Of a stretch of DNA of 64,000 nt, positions 17,955 through 26,350 are shown one piece after another (within the stretch, counting starts at the first letter, position 1; every line of letters starts with the position of its first letter). A model generated the notes under the pieces. It was not told where the DNA came from. It made no database searches and saw only the letters and a list, made by a program, of their open reading frames with translations. The position numbers were made by a program, and so were the translations under genes. The DNA comes from Salirhabdus euzebyi (lineage in GTDB: Bacteria > Bacillota > Bacilli > Bacillales > Alkalibacillaceae): positions 41,667 through 105,666 of the forward strand of contig NZ_JACHGH010000008.1 of assembly GCF_014207435.1 (NCBI RefSeq). The letters run 5' to 3'.

Positions 17955-18656
17955 TTGGATCAAACGCTAAAAATAACAAATGTTTTAAATGATGGAACAA
18001 GATTAAGTATTTATGAATATGTATCTAAAAAACACGATGTAGTGAACGTTCAGGAAATAGCAGATCGCTTTGCTATTCACCCGAATGTTGCAAGACTACA
18101 TCTTAGTAAACTCGAAGACATTGGTATGATTGTTTCTACCCACCAAAAAAACCAAAAAGGTGGACGTCCATATCGTGTTTATAAATTATCTGATGAAGTA
18201 ATTAAATTACAATTTCCTTATAGAGATTATGAACTACTAGCAAAAATGGCGATTGAATCTTTATTTAATTTAGGTGAAGTAGGAAAAGAAGCCTTACTAG
18301 TGACAGGAAAAAAATTTGGAAAACAACTTTTAGTGTCCAAATACCCGAATACACCAGTTACTGATTTAAATGTTGAGCAAAAACTCACCATTCTTAATGA
18401 GACATCTAGTATGTTAGGGTTAGATCCCGAATATGATTTTATTGAAAAAAATGATGAAGTTATTTTTAAAATTTTCAATTGTCCTTTCAAAGAAATAGCA
18501 GCTGATGATAATTTTCATACAATTTGTGAGATGCATCGTTTTTTTATTAAAGGTATGTTTGAAGAATTGTTTGATAACCTTATTAGCCTAAAGGAGCATA
18601 CTAACATGCTTGACGGATGCCAAACTTGTACGTATCATGCTATAATGAAGCCATAA
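17955..18656 (+). CDS. Winged-helix regulator with a four-Cys C-terminal domain (COG2345/SufR-like)
   Basis: A 233-residue regulator. Residues 10-80 form a winged helix (IADRFAIHPNVARLHLSKLE, then the wing GGRPYRVYKL). The C-terminal part has cysteines at 176 (NCPF), 191 (ICEMH), 222 and 225 (GCQTC), a pattern reminiscent of the Fe-S or metal-binding site of SufR-like regulators. The TTG start at 17955 has a GGGGGG run 7 nt upstream. It is monocistronic between tRNA-Gln and yqgY. Target genes cannot be deduced. Confidence 0.8.
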   Translation: MDQTLKITNVLNDGTRLSIYEYVSKKHDVVNVQEIADRFAIHPNVARLHLSKLEDIGMIVSTHQKNQKGGRPYRVYKLSDEVIKLQFPYRDYELLAKMAIESLFNLGEVGKEALLVTGKKFGKQLLVSKYPNTPVTDLNVEQKLTILNETSSMLGLDPEYDFIEKNDEVIFKIFNCPFKEIAADDNFHTICEMHRFFIKGMFEELFDNLISLKEHTNMLDGCQTCTYHAIMKP

Positions 18657-18851
18657 TGAAAACTTACCTATTACAGAGAGCTTTGAAAAAACAGTTGTAG
18701 TTACTATAAATCGAAACTTGAAATTTTAACTACTACGGTTGATTCAGGGCTGAAATTTTATACTTCTCAACGTGTAAAAAGTTCATTTACTTTCTAAAAT
18801 AGGTAGTTTATAATAACGATGATGAATCACCAGTAGAAGGAGGGGGATACC

Positions 18852-19094
18852 ATGGATCGTATGTATCGTGTTCTAGGATTTTGGACTGGGATTTTCACAG
18901 TAATGTTCTATGTTGGTGATATGACCAAGACATCCATTTTGTTTTTAGCGCAAACTGTTTTATTTATTACGTTAAGCTATTTGAATCTTTCAGAGCGTAT
19001 GTACATGTACATATTTGGTGCGTATTTAACGGTGTTTTTTATAGGATTTACGTATTATACTTCTTTCCTATTAGTACCGTCTTTCAGCCATTAA
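18852..19094 (+). CDS. yqgY: DUF2626 membrane protein YqgY
   Basis: An 80-residue protein with three short hydrophobic segments (WTGIFTVMFYVGD, ILFLAQTVLFITL, YIFGAYLTVFFIGF), matching the Bacillus YqgY/DUF2626 family in length and sequence. AGAAGGAGGGGG precedes the ATG. No function is known. It is followed by a long terminator hairpin. Confidence 0.85.
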   Translation: MDRMYRVLGFWTGIFTVMFYVGDMTKTSILFLAQTVLFITLSYLNLSERMYMYIFGAYLTVFFIGFTYYTSFLLVPSFSH

Positions 19095-19100
19095 AAAGTA

Positions 19101-19149
19101 AAACCCCATCCAAATTTATGCTAACTCATAAATTTGGATGGGGTTTTTT
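19101..19149. terminator. Terminator between yqgY and midA
   Basis: Arms AAACCCCATCCAAATTTA and TAAATTTGGATGGGGTTT with a T run on the plus strand. It likely also serves the convergent minus-strand methyltransferase. Confidence 0.9.
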
Positions 19150-19159
19150 CCTTGATTAT

Positions 19160-20248
19160 TTAACCCGAACTACTTTTCTTTTGTTGAATACACACATCGA
19201 AAAGCTGTGATAATCCATCATCAAGAATTAAAGATCTGATTGCGCGATTTCTCTTTGCTTCCCCAGAAAAGGCATCCGTAGAATTATTTGATTTTAAGTA
19301 TTGTAATATATTACAGTGGTGCAGTAAAAATTCATTCTGTCTAACTAAACCTCTACATGTTAAACCATGTTTATTTCCCTCGGCTATCCAAGGTTCCCAA
19401 TGTACATGATGCGTAATATCCATTTCACCGACATGGTTAAGCACATTCTTATTTAATTGATGCTTATAATAACCTCGAAGGCTCCCCTCCCTTCGACTAG
19501 GTACTTCCCAATCTTGCTTCAGATAACCGTAATCTACCGTAATAACAAATCCTTCTCTTAATAATCTACTTATTTTCGACATAATTGGGTTGATGTAAAT
19601 GGGGACTTCTATTCTTTGCCCATTCGTTATTTCTAAATCAAAATCTGCTATAAGATATAATAAATCCTCAGAACAAGGTCTTTTTGTTTCTGTTAACTTT
19701 AATTGCTTATCCATCGTTATGTAGATTTCATATATTTCATCACTACTTTTTTCTATTACTCGAACAGGTTGAGCATCTAAAAATTCATTCGAGAATATAA
19801 TCCCATTAAAATGACTATGCGAATTTATAAAATCATCAATAGTAGTAAAAACCTGTACATCCCAAGTCCGTGGGAGATTTTTTAAAACATTTTGTCTTCC
19901 CCACTCATTTTGCTCAACAAAAATATATTGGATGTTGTTCTTTCCTCTTTTACGCATGATATTTCCAAACTGTAAAGCAAAAGTCCCATCTCCCCCACCT
20001 AATTCACATATAGCAAACGGTAGGCTGTACTTTTCCCATATACTTAGAAAATAATCTACCATTGCTTCGCAGAAAACATCATGTACGAAACTCGACGTAT
20101 AAAAATCACCTGATTTACCAAAAGGGGCCTTTTGTTTACGGTAATATCCAATGGTTGGATGGTATAGTGCTAGCTCGATATATTCATCATATCTTATACT
20201 AAAATGGGCACTTTTTTCTATGTGTGATGTGATAATGTGTTTTATTAT
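19160..20248 (-). CDS. MidA-family (NDUFAF7-like) SAM-dependent methyltransferase with no canonical start codon
   Basis: Class I methyltransferase of the COG1565/MidA family. The SAM-binding motif ICELGGGDGTFALQFG is clear, and NEFLDAQPVRV follows. The first canonical start in frame is ATG at 20062, but the 61 codons before it encode the conserved family N terminus: YIELALYHPTIGYY, then APFGKSGDFYTSSFVHDVF. This upstream part contains no ATG, GTG or TTG. AAGGAGG at 20254-20260 sits 5 and 8 nt before two ATA codons at 20248 and 20245, so either a non-canonical start or a mutated ATG is implied. Substrate unknown. Confidence 0.8.
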   Translation of the reverse strand: MIKHIITSHIEKSAHFSIRYDEYIELALYHPTIGYYRKQKAPFGKSGDFYTSSFVHDVFCEAMVDYFLSIWEKYSLPFAICELGGGDGTFALQFGNIMRKRGKNNIQYIFVEQNEWGRQNVLKNLPRTWDVQVFTTIDDFINSHSHFNGIIFSNEFLDAQPVRVIEKSSDEIYEIYITMDKQLKLTETKRPCSEDLLYLIADFDLEITNGQRIEVPIYINPIMSKISRLLREGFVITVDYGYLKQDWEVPSRREGSLRGYYKHQLNKNVLNHVGEMDITHHVHWEPWIAEGNKHGLTCRGLVRQNEFLLHHCNILQYLKSNNSTDAFSGEAKRNRAIRSLILDDGLSQLFDVCIQQKKSSSG

Positions 20249-20276
20249 TCTCCCCTCCTTTTTTAGGTTTACACTA

Positions 20277-20388
20277 TTGACATAGTGTTAAATAAACTTT
20301 ATAGTAATAAAAGTAGCTTAACTAATCCCTAACCAACAAAGAACAGAGCACATCCCCCCAAACCCCCTTCTGAGCAGAAGGGGGTTTG
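20277..20388 (+). ncRNA. Candidate small transcript: promoter plus terminator hairpin in the midA-yqgX gap
   Basis: TTGACA at 20277-20282 and TATAGT at 20300-20305 are 17 bp apart on the plus strand. A 14-bp hairpin (arms CAAACCCCCTTCTG and its complement, 20359-20388) followed by a T-rich stretch would end a transcript of roughly 80 nt, with no open frame between. The -35 box lies inside the inverted repeat ACACTAT-TGAC-ATAGTGT. The alternative is that the hairpin is only a 3' stem-loop or attenuator for minus-strand yqgX-midA transcription, although no T run follows it on that strand. Confidence 0.35.
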
Positions 20389-20395
20389 CTTGTTT

Positions 20396-21025
20396 CTAAA
20401 TCCTTTGTAAAAAAGGGTTTATTTTTCTCTCTATACCTATCGTCGTTTGAGGACCATGACCGGGATAAACGGTTAGCTCATCGGAGCATGATAGAAGTTT
20501 TTCCTTAATACTATGCAATAACTGATTATGGTCACCACCCGGAAGATCCGTTCTTCCAATACTTCCTTGAAACAAAGTATCTCCCACTACTCCAAACCCC
20601 TCTTCCTTAAAAAGAAAGGACACGCTTCCTGGTGAATGCCCAGGAGTGTAGCAAACTTCCATTTTAAATTTCCCTAATGTTAATAACCCTTCTTCCAACG
20701 TTTTTTCTGCTGGTGACGTCTTAATTGGTGCAGTAACACCAAACAATTGAGACCCGTTTAAAAGGGAGTCCTCAAGCCAGCTTTGTTCTTTTTCATGAAG
20801 ATAAACGTCTAAATTAAATTCTTTCCGTAATTCGTCAACAGCGCCAATGTGATCAAAATGGGCATGGGTTAACAGGATTGCAATTGGATGAACATGCATT
20901 TCCTTTAAATAGTTACCTACGATATTTCCATCAGCACCAGGATCAATTATAATCGCATCTGTTTCATCGTGTATAATGTAGCAATTTGTTTGCAATGCAC
21001 CTAAAGGCAATTGTTTAATCTTCAC
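20396..21025 (-). CDS. yqgX: Metallo-beta-lactamase fold hydrolase YqgX (glyoxalase II-like)
   Basis: A 209-residue hydrolase of the glyoxalase II branch of the MBL fold. The metal ligands are in THAHFDHIGA (about 53-62), PGHSPGS (near 130), GDTLFQGSIGRTDLPGGD (near 148) and YPGHGP near the C terminus. Likely substrates are thioesters or a YqgX-type small metabolite. The start follows an AGGAGTAACGAGTGAAG-like leader. Next to yqgW and yqgY as in B. subtilis. Confidence 0.88.
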   Translation of the reverse strand: MKIKQLPLGALQTNCYIIHDETDAIIIDPGADGNIVGNYLKEMHVHPIAILLTHAHFDHIGAVDELRKEFNLDVYLHEKEQSWLEDSLLNGSQLFGVTAPIKTSPAEKTLEEGLLTLGKFKMEVCYTPGHSPGSVSFLFKEEGFGVVGDTLFQGSIGRTDLPGGDHNQLLHSIKEKLLSCSDELTVYPGHGPQTTIGIERKINPFLQRI

Positions 21026-21177
21026 TCGTTACTCCTCCTATAAATTTATTAAAAAACTCGACAAACGAAGAAAATTTTTATAAAATGTATGAGAGTAGAA
21101 TAGACGATACATATTATGTAATGTATTTATTATTATTTTAACGCAAATTTCCTATAAGTATAAAGGGGGTTATCTCG

Positions 21178-21354
21178 TTGGTTACAGGTATCATGCTTTT
21201 TTTCGTAGCAGTTTTGTCCCTAATTGCTGTTTTCCGTGAAGCAAAGAAACGCAACATCTTTGCCGTTGGATTTGCAGGTATTTCTACATTAATCTTCGGA
21301 TGGTTTTCCATTATGACCATTCTAAATGAATTGTTTCCAAAGTTATTTTCATAA
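21178..21354 (+). CDS. yqgW: DUF2759 small membrane protein YqgW
   Basis: A 58-residue protein beginning VTGIMLFFVAVLSLIAVFRE, with two membrane segments separated by the basic loop REAKKRN. Size, topology and position between yqgX and yqgU match the DUF2759/YqgW family. The start is TTG at 21178, with AAAGGGGGT upstream. The plus strand here is otherwise empty and a terminator follows 14 nt after the stop. Confidence 0.75.
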   Translation: MVTGIMLFFVAVLSLIAVFREAKKRNIFAVGFAGISTLIFGWFSIMTILNELFPKLFS

Positions 21355-21367
21355 TATAAACAAGTAT

Positions 21368-21395
21368 AAAGCCAGGATTAATCCTGGCTTTTTTT
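21368..21395. terminator. Terminator between yqgW and yqgU
   Basis: Palindrome AAGCCAGGATTAATCCTGGC followed by seven T residues on the plus strand; the A run allows use by the convergent yqgU transcript as well. Confidence 0.85.
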
Positions 21396-21400
21396 GTGTT

Positions 21401-22519
21401 TTATTTTGTTTTTACTATACTTGTTATGTTACCTGAGTCAGTTGACACCAAATTTTCTAGTTGATAACCGACTAAACAAAGCTTTCCATCGTTGGTACAA
21501 TCAATTTGAGTTAACGATTCAACTTCAACCACTTCTCTTTTTGTTCCCGTATTGATATCGAATGAAATAAGGCTAAAGCCTTCCTCATAGCCTAGGACTG
21601 AACCGCCATCTTTAGGTTCGAATGTATAAAACTCATTTGAATACTGTACCCATTTGAAGAATGGAGTCCAAATATAACCGGCATGAGTATCTAACTTCGG
21701 TATTTCAAATTGAGCATGGCTGTTCTCGCTATCGTTTTTAAAAAAATGAAATGATAAGCCAGTATCCCTCTCTTGTACATACATAAAAGAATCTTGATTA
21801 GACGTAAAAACTAATGCATTCGTTACTAATTGACTAGTCTCCTGTGTTTCCAGATTATATAAATGGATAGGAGCTGACAATGAAGGCTCGCTACTCCATT
21901 TAAAATGAGCAACTGTATTTTTATCATACCATTGTACATATGGCTGTACATCTATCACTTCTGTAGTATCCGTTACGATGTTTACTACTTCCATTAATGT
22001 TGTGAAATTTGGCAAATAATAAGTGATAATTATGTCTGATTCCTCATAAGGGCTCCAAGAAAATTCTACGTAATCCGAGGTTTTTGGCTTCTCAAATAGT
22101 ATGTCTCCTTGTTTATCTACTATTAAAACAATCGACTTTTCAAAGTTGTCTTTTGTTTCAATAGCAAAATACTCCTTTGTTGGACTAGGAACTATTTGGG
22201 TGATCGGATTAATTGTTTCAAGAAATTTCCTTTTATCTCCAGTATAAACATCGAAAATCATCACTTCTGCCTTTTCAGCTTCACTTCTAACATATAAAAA
22301 CTGACTATCACTATACCAAGACTTGATGGATAAAAAATCACTATCCTCAAGTGGTACGAAGTTTTTAACTCCATGACTAGAAGATGACCCCTTTTTATGG
22401 GTGATAGAAAGATCTTTTTTTTCATGAGGTCTCATTACACCGTCATCAAAAGTAGCACTTGAACAAGCTATTAAAGATAAAACTAGTAGCAAAACAACAA
22501 ATAATGGAGGATATTTCAT
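21401..22519 (-). CDS. yqgU: YqgU-like lipoprotein, beta-propeller type
   Basis: A 372-residue secreted lipoprotein: hydrophobic signal segment followed by lipobox LSLIACSS with lipidated Cys19. The mature part has repeating aromatic/Asp-rich strands (SWSPYEESDIIITYYLP, FFKWVQYSNEFYTFEP), in line with the six-bladed propeller predicted for YqgU. Function is unknown; a sporulation-related or envelope-sensing role is only a guess. It lies downstream of the LTA synthase gene on the same strand, 135 nt apart with a hairpin between. Confidence 0.78.
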   Translation of the reverse strand: MKYPPLFVVLLLVLSLIACSSATFDDGVMRPHEKKDLSITHKKGSSSSHGVKNFVPLEDSDFLSIKSWYSDSQFLYVRSEAEKAEVMIFDVYTGDKRKFLETINPITQIVPSPTKEYFAIETKDNFEKSIVLIVDKQGDILFEKPKTSDYVEFSWSPYEESDIIITYYLPNFTTLMEVVNIVTDTTEVIDVQPYVQWYDKNTVAHFKWSSEPSLSAPIHLYNLETQETSQLVTNALVFTSNQDSFMYVQERDTGLSFHFFKNDSENSHAQFEIPKLDTHAGYIWTPFFKWVQYSNEFYTFEPKDGGSVLGYEEGFSLISFDINTGTKREVVEVESLTQIDCTNDGKLCLVGYQLENLVSTDSGNITSIVKTK

Positions 22520-22613
22520 CGTAATATGGCACCTCTTAATATAAAGTGGAAATTCGTTTTGTAGGTGATCCTTAGTTGATTGTTAGTGGAAATATTCAAG
22601 GTGTAGGTAAATT

Positions 22614-22644
22614 AATTCCCGTATCACGATGTAATACGGGAATT
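22614..22644 (-). terminator. Hairpin downstream of the LTA synthase gene
   Basis: 11-bp arms AATTCCCGTAT and ATACGGGAATT with a 9-nt loop. The T run on the minus strand is interrupted, so termination may be partial. Confidence 0.55.
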
Positions 22645-22654
22645 TTGATTGTGA

Positions 22655-24556
22655 TTATTCTTCTTTTGTTGTTCCCTTTGAAAAATCATAAAATCTTAGT
22701 AAATCTCCATAAATTAAGTCATCAGAATGGCCTAATTCATCTAAAACTGATTGTTTATATGGTGCACAAAGTGATTCTTCTGTTGTTTCTTCTGAATCGT
22801 CGCTAACATCATCAACCGGTTCACCTGTTTGACGATCATAACAAGTACCTTTTGTAAACAAATAGTCATTTGTTACAAAGTCGCCATTTCTAAAAGAAAT
22901 GAAAGGTTTACGATCTTCGGCGAATAAATCTGTTCCAAATGTTAGGTCATTATTGTTTTCTATTCCCAACATGTTTAGAAGAGTCGGTTTCATATCAATT
23001 TGAGCACTTATTTTATCAATCACTCTATCATCTTCATGACCTGGTATGTGAATGATTAACGGTACTCGCTGCAATTGCAAACTATCGTAAGGTGTCAATT
23101 CTTTACCTAAAAATTGTCCCATAGCTTCATTATGATATTCACTTATTCCGTAGTGGTCACCGTATAAAACAATAATAGACTCTTCATATAATCCACTTTG
23201 TTTTAGTAAATCAAAGAATTGTTTAACAGCTTCATCCGTATAACGGACAGTTGGGAAATACTGATTAACTGTGTTTGAATTGGAATCGAATTGATCAATA
23301 GAAGCAAATTGTTCATCCAATTCAAACGGATGGTGATTTGTTAAAGTAATAAACTTCGTATAAAAAGGCTTTGGTAATTCTTCCATATATTTAATGGACT
23401 GTTCAAAGAACTCTTTATCATTTAATCCCCAACCAATTGAATTTTCTTCTGTAACATTATAATACTCTTCTGCAAAAAATTGATCAAAACCTAAAGATTC
23501 ATATGCTACATCTCTGTTCCAGAAACTTTTGTTATTGGCATGAAAAACAGCTGAATAATAACCGTTTTCCTTAATAATTTCAGGGACAGCATTATATTCG
23601 TTTTGTCCGTGTGTAAAAAATACAGAACTGTTTGGTAATGGATACAAACCAGTCTCTACTAGAAACTCTGAATCAGACGTTTTTCCTAAATTCGTTTGAT
23701 GATAGAAGTTTTCGAAGTAATAACTGTCTTCAATTAAATCATTTAAGAAAGGTGTAATTTCTTCACCATTTAATGTTTCGTTTATAACGAAACTTTGTAC
23801 CGATTCAAGTGAGATGTAGATAATGTTTTTATCCTTTGCTATACCCCACATATCAGATTTTGTATCTTGTTCTATATTTTCGTTTACATACTCTTCAATT
23901 TCGACTAGTTCACTTCCATCCGCTAAAACACGCTGAACCTTTGTTTTTGAATTGATAACAATATCATAAATATGGTAGTTAAATAGCCCAATATTCTTTA
24001 CTAAATATTCACGGTCAAATCCACGTAAAAATAACATAGGACGCTCGATTTCAGCCAACACAACGTTAGTTAATAATAAACTAAAGGATAGGGCTAAAAT
24101 TTTAAGTTTTCCTTTACGTTGATAAGTTTTAACTAGACGGTTATCCGTTTTTTTAGCTAAATAGAATAAGATAACGACATCTAAGAATAATAGAAGATCG
24201 CCTAATTGTGTTAAACTTGCTGCACTTGAACCTAAATCTGAGAAATTCTTAAATTGAAACAAACTTGGTAATGTAATAAAGTCAGTAAAATTACGGTAGT
24301 ATGCCAAGTTAACATAAATAACTAATGTTCCAATTAGTGCACCATATTTTATAAACTTCTTTTGTGTTTCAGGCTTCATTAATACTGCTAGAGAGAAAAA
24401 TACTAAGGCAGTTGCAAATGGATTAATGAATAGAATAATTTCCTGCATCATATTTTCAAGTGAAATGGTAAATACAAAACGATATACTATATATGTTTTT
24501 AGGCCAAACATTAATCCGGCGATTAAAAACAATGGCCATTTTATACGTTGTAACAT
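22655..24556 (-). CDS. Lipoteichoic acid synthase family protein (LtaS/YqgS type)
   Basis: Polymerises or primes glycerol phosphate from phosphatidylglycerol for lipoteichoic acid. Five membrane spans fill the first 180 residues, then an extracellular sulfatase-fold domain. The metal-binding Glu is at 251 (LESVQSF), the nucleophile Thr293 is in GKTSDSEF, and YGDHYGISEYHNEAMG carries further metal ligands. The 633-residue length is typical. The position (yqgU on one side, glcK on the other) matches B. subtilis yqgS. Whether it is the main synthase or a paralogue cannot be told. AAAGGAGG lies 11 nt before the ATG. Confidence 0.88.
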   Translation of the reverse strand: MLQRIKWPLFLIAGLMFGLKTYIVYRFVFTISLENMMQEIILFINPFATALVFFSLAVLMKPETQKKFIKYGALIGTLVIYVNLAYYRNFTDFITLPSLFQFKNFSDLGSSAASLTQLGDLLLFLDVVILFYLAKKTDNRLVKTYQRKGKLKILALSFSLLLTNVVLAEIERPMLFLRGFDREYLVKNIGLFNYHIYDIVINSKTKVQRVLADGSELVEIEEYVNENIEQDTKSDMWGIAKDKNIIYISLESVQSFVINETLNGEEITPFLNDLIEDSYYFENFYHQTNLGKTSDSEFLVETGLYPLPNSSVFFTHGQNEYNAVPEIIKENGYYSAVFHANNKSFWNRDVAYESLGFDQFFAEEYYNVTEENSIGWGLNDKEFFEQSIKYMEELPKPFYTKFITLTNHHPFELDEQFASIDQFDSNSNTVNQYFPTVRYTDEAVKQFFDLLKQSGLYEESIIVLYGDHYGISEYHNEAMGQFLGKELTPYDSLQLQRVPLIIHIPGHEDDRVIDKISAQIDMKPTLLNMLGIENNNDLTFGTDLFAEDRKPFISFRNGDFVTNDYLFTKGTCYDRQTGEPVDDVSDDSEETTEESLCAPYKQSVLDELGHSDDLIYGDLLRFYDFSKGTTKEE

Positions 24557-25004
24557 AATAGAAAGTGCCTCCTTTGATCAAACTTCATATCGTGAAATGG
24601 AAATAACTATAACATTTTCAAAATTTCATAGGTTAGATAGACTTGGCTCTTTTCCAATGGAAGCCAAATGCCTTAGTATATGAAAGTGAAATCCCTTTTA
24701 AACCATAATTTTTACAAGAATTAAATTGTTACACATAATAGACGTTTTACCTATCTATAATGTTTCAAAAATAAAAATGTTTTTTGATTTCCAACTCCTA
24801 TATATTTAACGAATAATCCTTTTATGACTACTACAAATAAAATAAAAAATTCAAATATTCCTTAAAAAATTTCTAACTACTCTATTCTAACGTGTTCGGC
24901 AAGTTAGTCAAGATATTTTTATCTTCATTGTTGTCCTATTGTTTACCCAATTTCAAGACTTTCCTAACAAGAAAATACTAAATCAATTTAATGTTATTCA
25001 AAGA
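24557..25004. other. Intergenic region without recognisable gene
   Basis: About 450 AT-rich bases upstream of the LTA synthase gene. Frames are short and lack ribosome binding sites. It must hold the LTA synthase promoter, but I cannot place the -35/-10 boxes with confidence among the many AT-rich matches. A weak TTGGCT/AGCCAA inverted repeat lies near 24640-24668. Confidence 0.5.
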
Positions 25005-25037
25005 AATAAAAAATGTGTAGTCCATAGACTACACATT
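25005..25037 (-). terminator. Terminator of the yqgQ-glcK unit
   Basis: Arms AATGTGTAGTC and GACTACACATT with a 4-nt loop, followed on the minus strand by TTTTTT. Confidence 0.85.
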
Positions 25038-25089
25038 CTTATTCGTAATATATTCTTATGAAAATCGTTACAACTGAAACATGATTGTC

Positions 25090-26058
25090 TTATTTTTGAA
25101 GTTGTTGTTTTACGTAATAAGCGCCACCAACAACACCCGCATCATTACCTAATTGCGCAATGAAAATTTCACACGTTTCATTTATTTTTCCTAAAACAAA
25201 TTTTGAAAAAGCTGCTTTCAGTGGGGTTAATAGCTGATTGCCGGCTTTTGCTACACCACCACCAATAATAATTTTATCAGGATCCGTCGTTACAGCTAAA
25301 TTCGCAAGCATTAATCCTAATAGATCTGCGTTCTTCTCAATAATTTGCTTCGACACGTTATCTCCATTTTTAGCATGCTCAAAAATATCCTTTGACGTTA
25401 ATTTTCCACTTAACTGCAAAGTTTCACTTAAAGTTGTCTCTAATCCGTTTTCTATTGCTTCCAATCCTTGTTTAACAAAACCTGTTGCAGAGGCATACGT
25501 TTCTATACACCCTTTTCTTCCACAGTTGCACAAATAGCCCTCATTAGGCGTAACGATAATATGTCCAATTTCTCCACCAGTTCCATTACTGCCGTTAATT
25601 ACTTCACCGTTTACAACAATTCCACCACCTACACCTGTACCTAACGTAACGGCTATTAGATTATCTGATCCTTGACCTGCTCCTAACCAATTCTCACCAA
25701 GTGCAGCTAGATTGGCATCATTTAGAACAAATACGGGTACGTGTAAGAGCTCCTCTAATTCCTTTTTTAAATGATAATCTTTCCATCCTATATTTACCGC
25801 TTCAATAACGATTCCATTCGGTACATCCACATATCCAGGTGCCCCTGCACCTATTCCATTAATTTCTTCTATTGAAATAGCATGATTTTTCATTTTTTCC
25901 TTGATTGAGTTTGAGATGTCTTTTGGGATACTCTCTCCATTGTTCATACTGTTTGTTGGTATTTCCCATTTATCGAAAATAACTCCGTCTTCTTTGATAA
26001 TTGCTAACTTAACAGAAGTACCACCAATGTCACAACCTATATAATATTTTTTCTTCAT
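25090..26058 (-). CDS. glcK: ROK-family glucokinase
   Basis: Phosphorylates glucose with ATP in the cytoplasm. The 322-residue protein starts with the phosphate-binding loop GCDIGGTSVKLAI, followed by FVLNDANLAALGE, the ROK signature region GTGVGGGIVVNGEV, and the zinc site CNCGRKGCIETYAS with three cysteines. The start codon overlaps the yqgQ stop (ATGA), the same gene pair as in B. subtilis. Confidence 0.93.
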   Translation of the reverse strand: MKKKYYIGCDIGGTSVKLAIIKEDGVIFDKWEIPTNSMNNGESIPKDISNSIKEKMKNHAISIEEINGIGAGAPGYVDVPNGIVIEAVNIGWKDYHLKKELEELLHVPVFVLNDANLAALGENWLGAGQGSDNLIAVTLGTGVGGGIVVNGEVINGSNGTGGEIGHIIVTPNEGYLCNCGRKGCIETYASATGFVKQGLEAIENGLETTLSETLQLSGKLTSKDIFEHAKNGDNVSKQIIEKNADLLGLMLANLAVTTDPDKIIIGGGVAKAGNQLLTPLKAAFSKFVLGKINETCEIFIAQLGNDAGVVGGAYYVKQQLQK

Positions 26059-26273
26059 TTTTTATCACCCTTTAGTTTTTCGTCTCTAAATTTTGCCGCT
26101 TCCTGACGGAGTAATAAAATAGCCATTTGATAGTCCCTTGAAGATAAACATTGTGATTGATACAGTTCCCTAATTTCTTCTTCCATTAAATCCAAATCTG
26201 CTAAACGATCACCTATATAAATAATCGTACCAAATTTCATTAATAATTGTTGTACATCATATATTGTGTTCAT
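26055..26273 (-). CDS. yqgQ: YqgQ family protein
   Basis: A 72-residue acidic helical protein, MNTIYDVQQLLMKFGTIIYI at the start and EEEIRELYQSQCLSSRDYQ in the middle. YqgQ is a short conserved Bacillus protein of unknown function, always next to glucokinase. ATG at 26273 has AGGGTGA upstream; the in-frame ATG and GTG before it overlap that site. It overlaps glcK by 4 nt, so the two are probably co-translated. Confidence 0.85.
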   Translation of the reverse strand: MNTIYDVQQLLMKFGTIIYIGDRLADLDLMEEEIRELYQSQCLSSRDYQMAILLLRQEAAKFRDEKLKGDKK

Positions 26274-26320
26274 TATCATCACCCTAAGCTATTATATCAA
26301 TGCGACGTTGTAAATAAAAT

Positions 26321-26350
26321 AGAAAAGAGACCGTTAACATGTTAACGGTC
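26321..26350 (-). terminator. Terminator overlapping the end of the SpoVAF-like gene
   Basis: A perfect 22-nt palindrome (half GACCGTTAACA) followed on the minus strand by CTTTTCTATTTT. The stop codon at 26342-26344 is inside the stem. Confidence 0.75.

Noticed and set aside
20396-20398. 20359-20388 hairpin simply as the yqgX terminator
   Set aside because: On the minus strand it is followed by G residues, not T; kept instead as part of a small-RNA/attenuator hypothesis.
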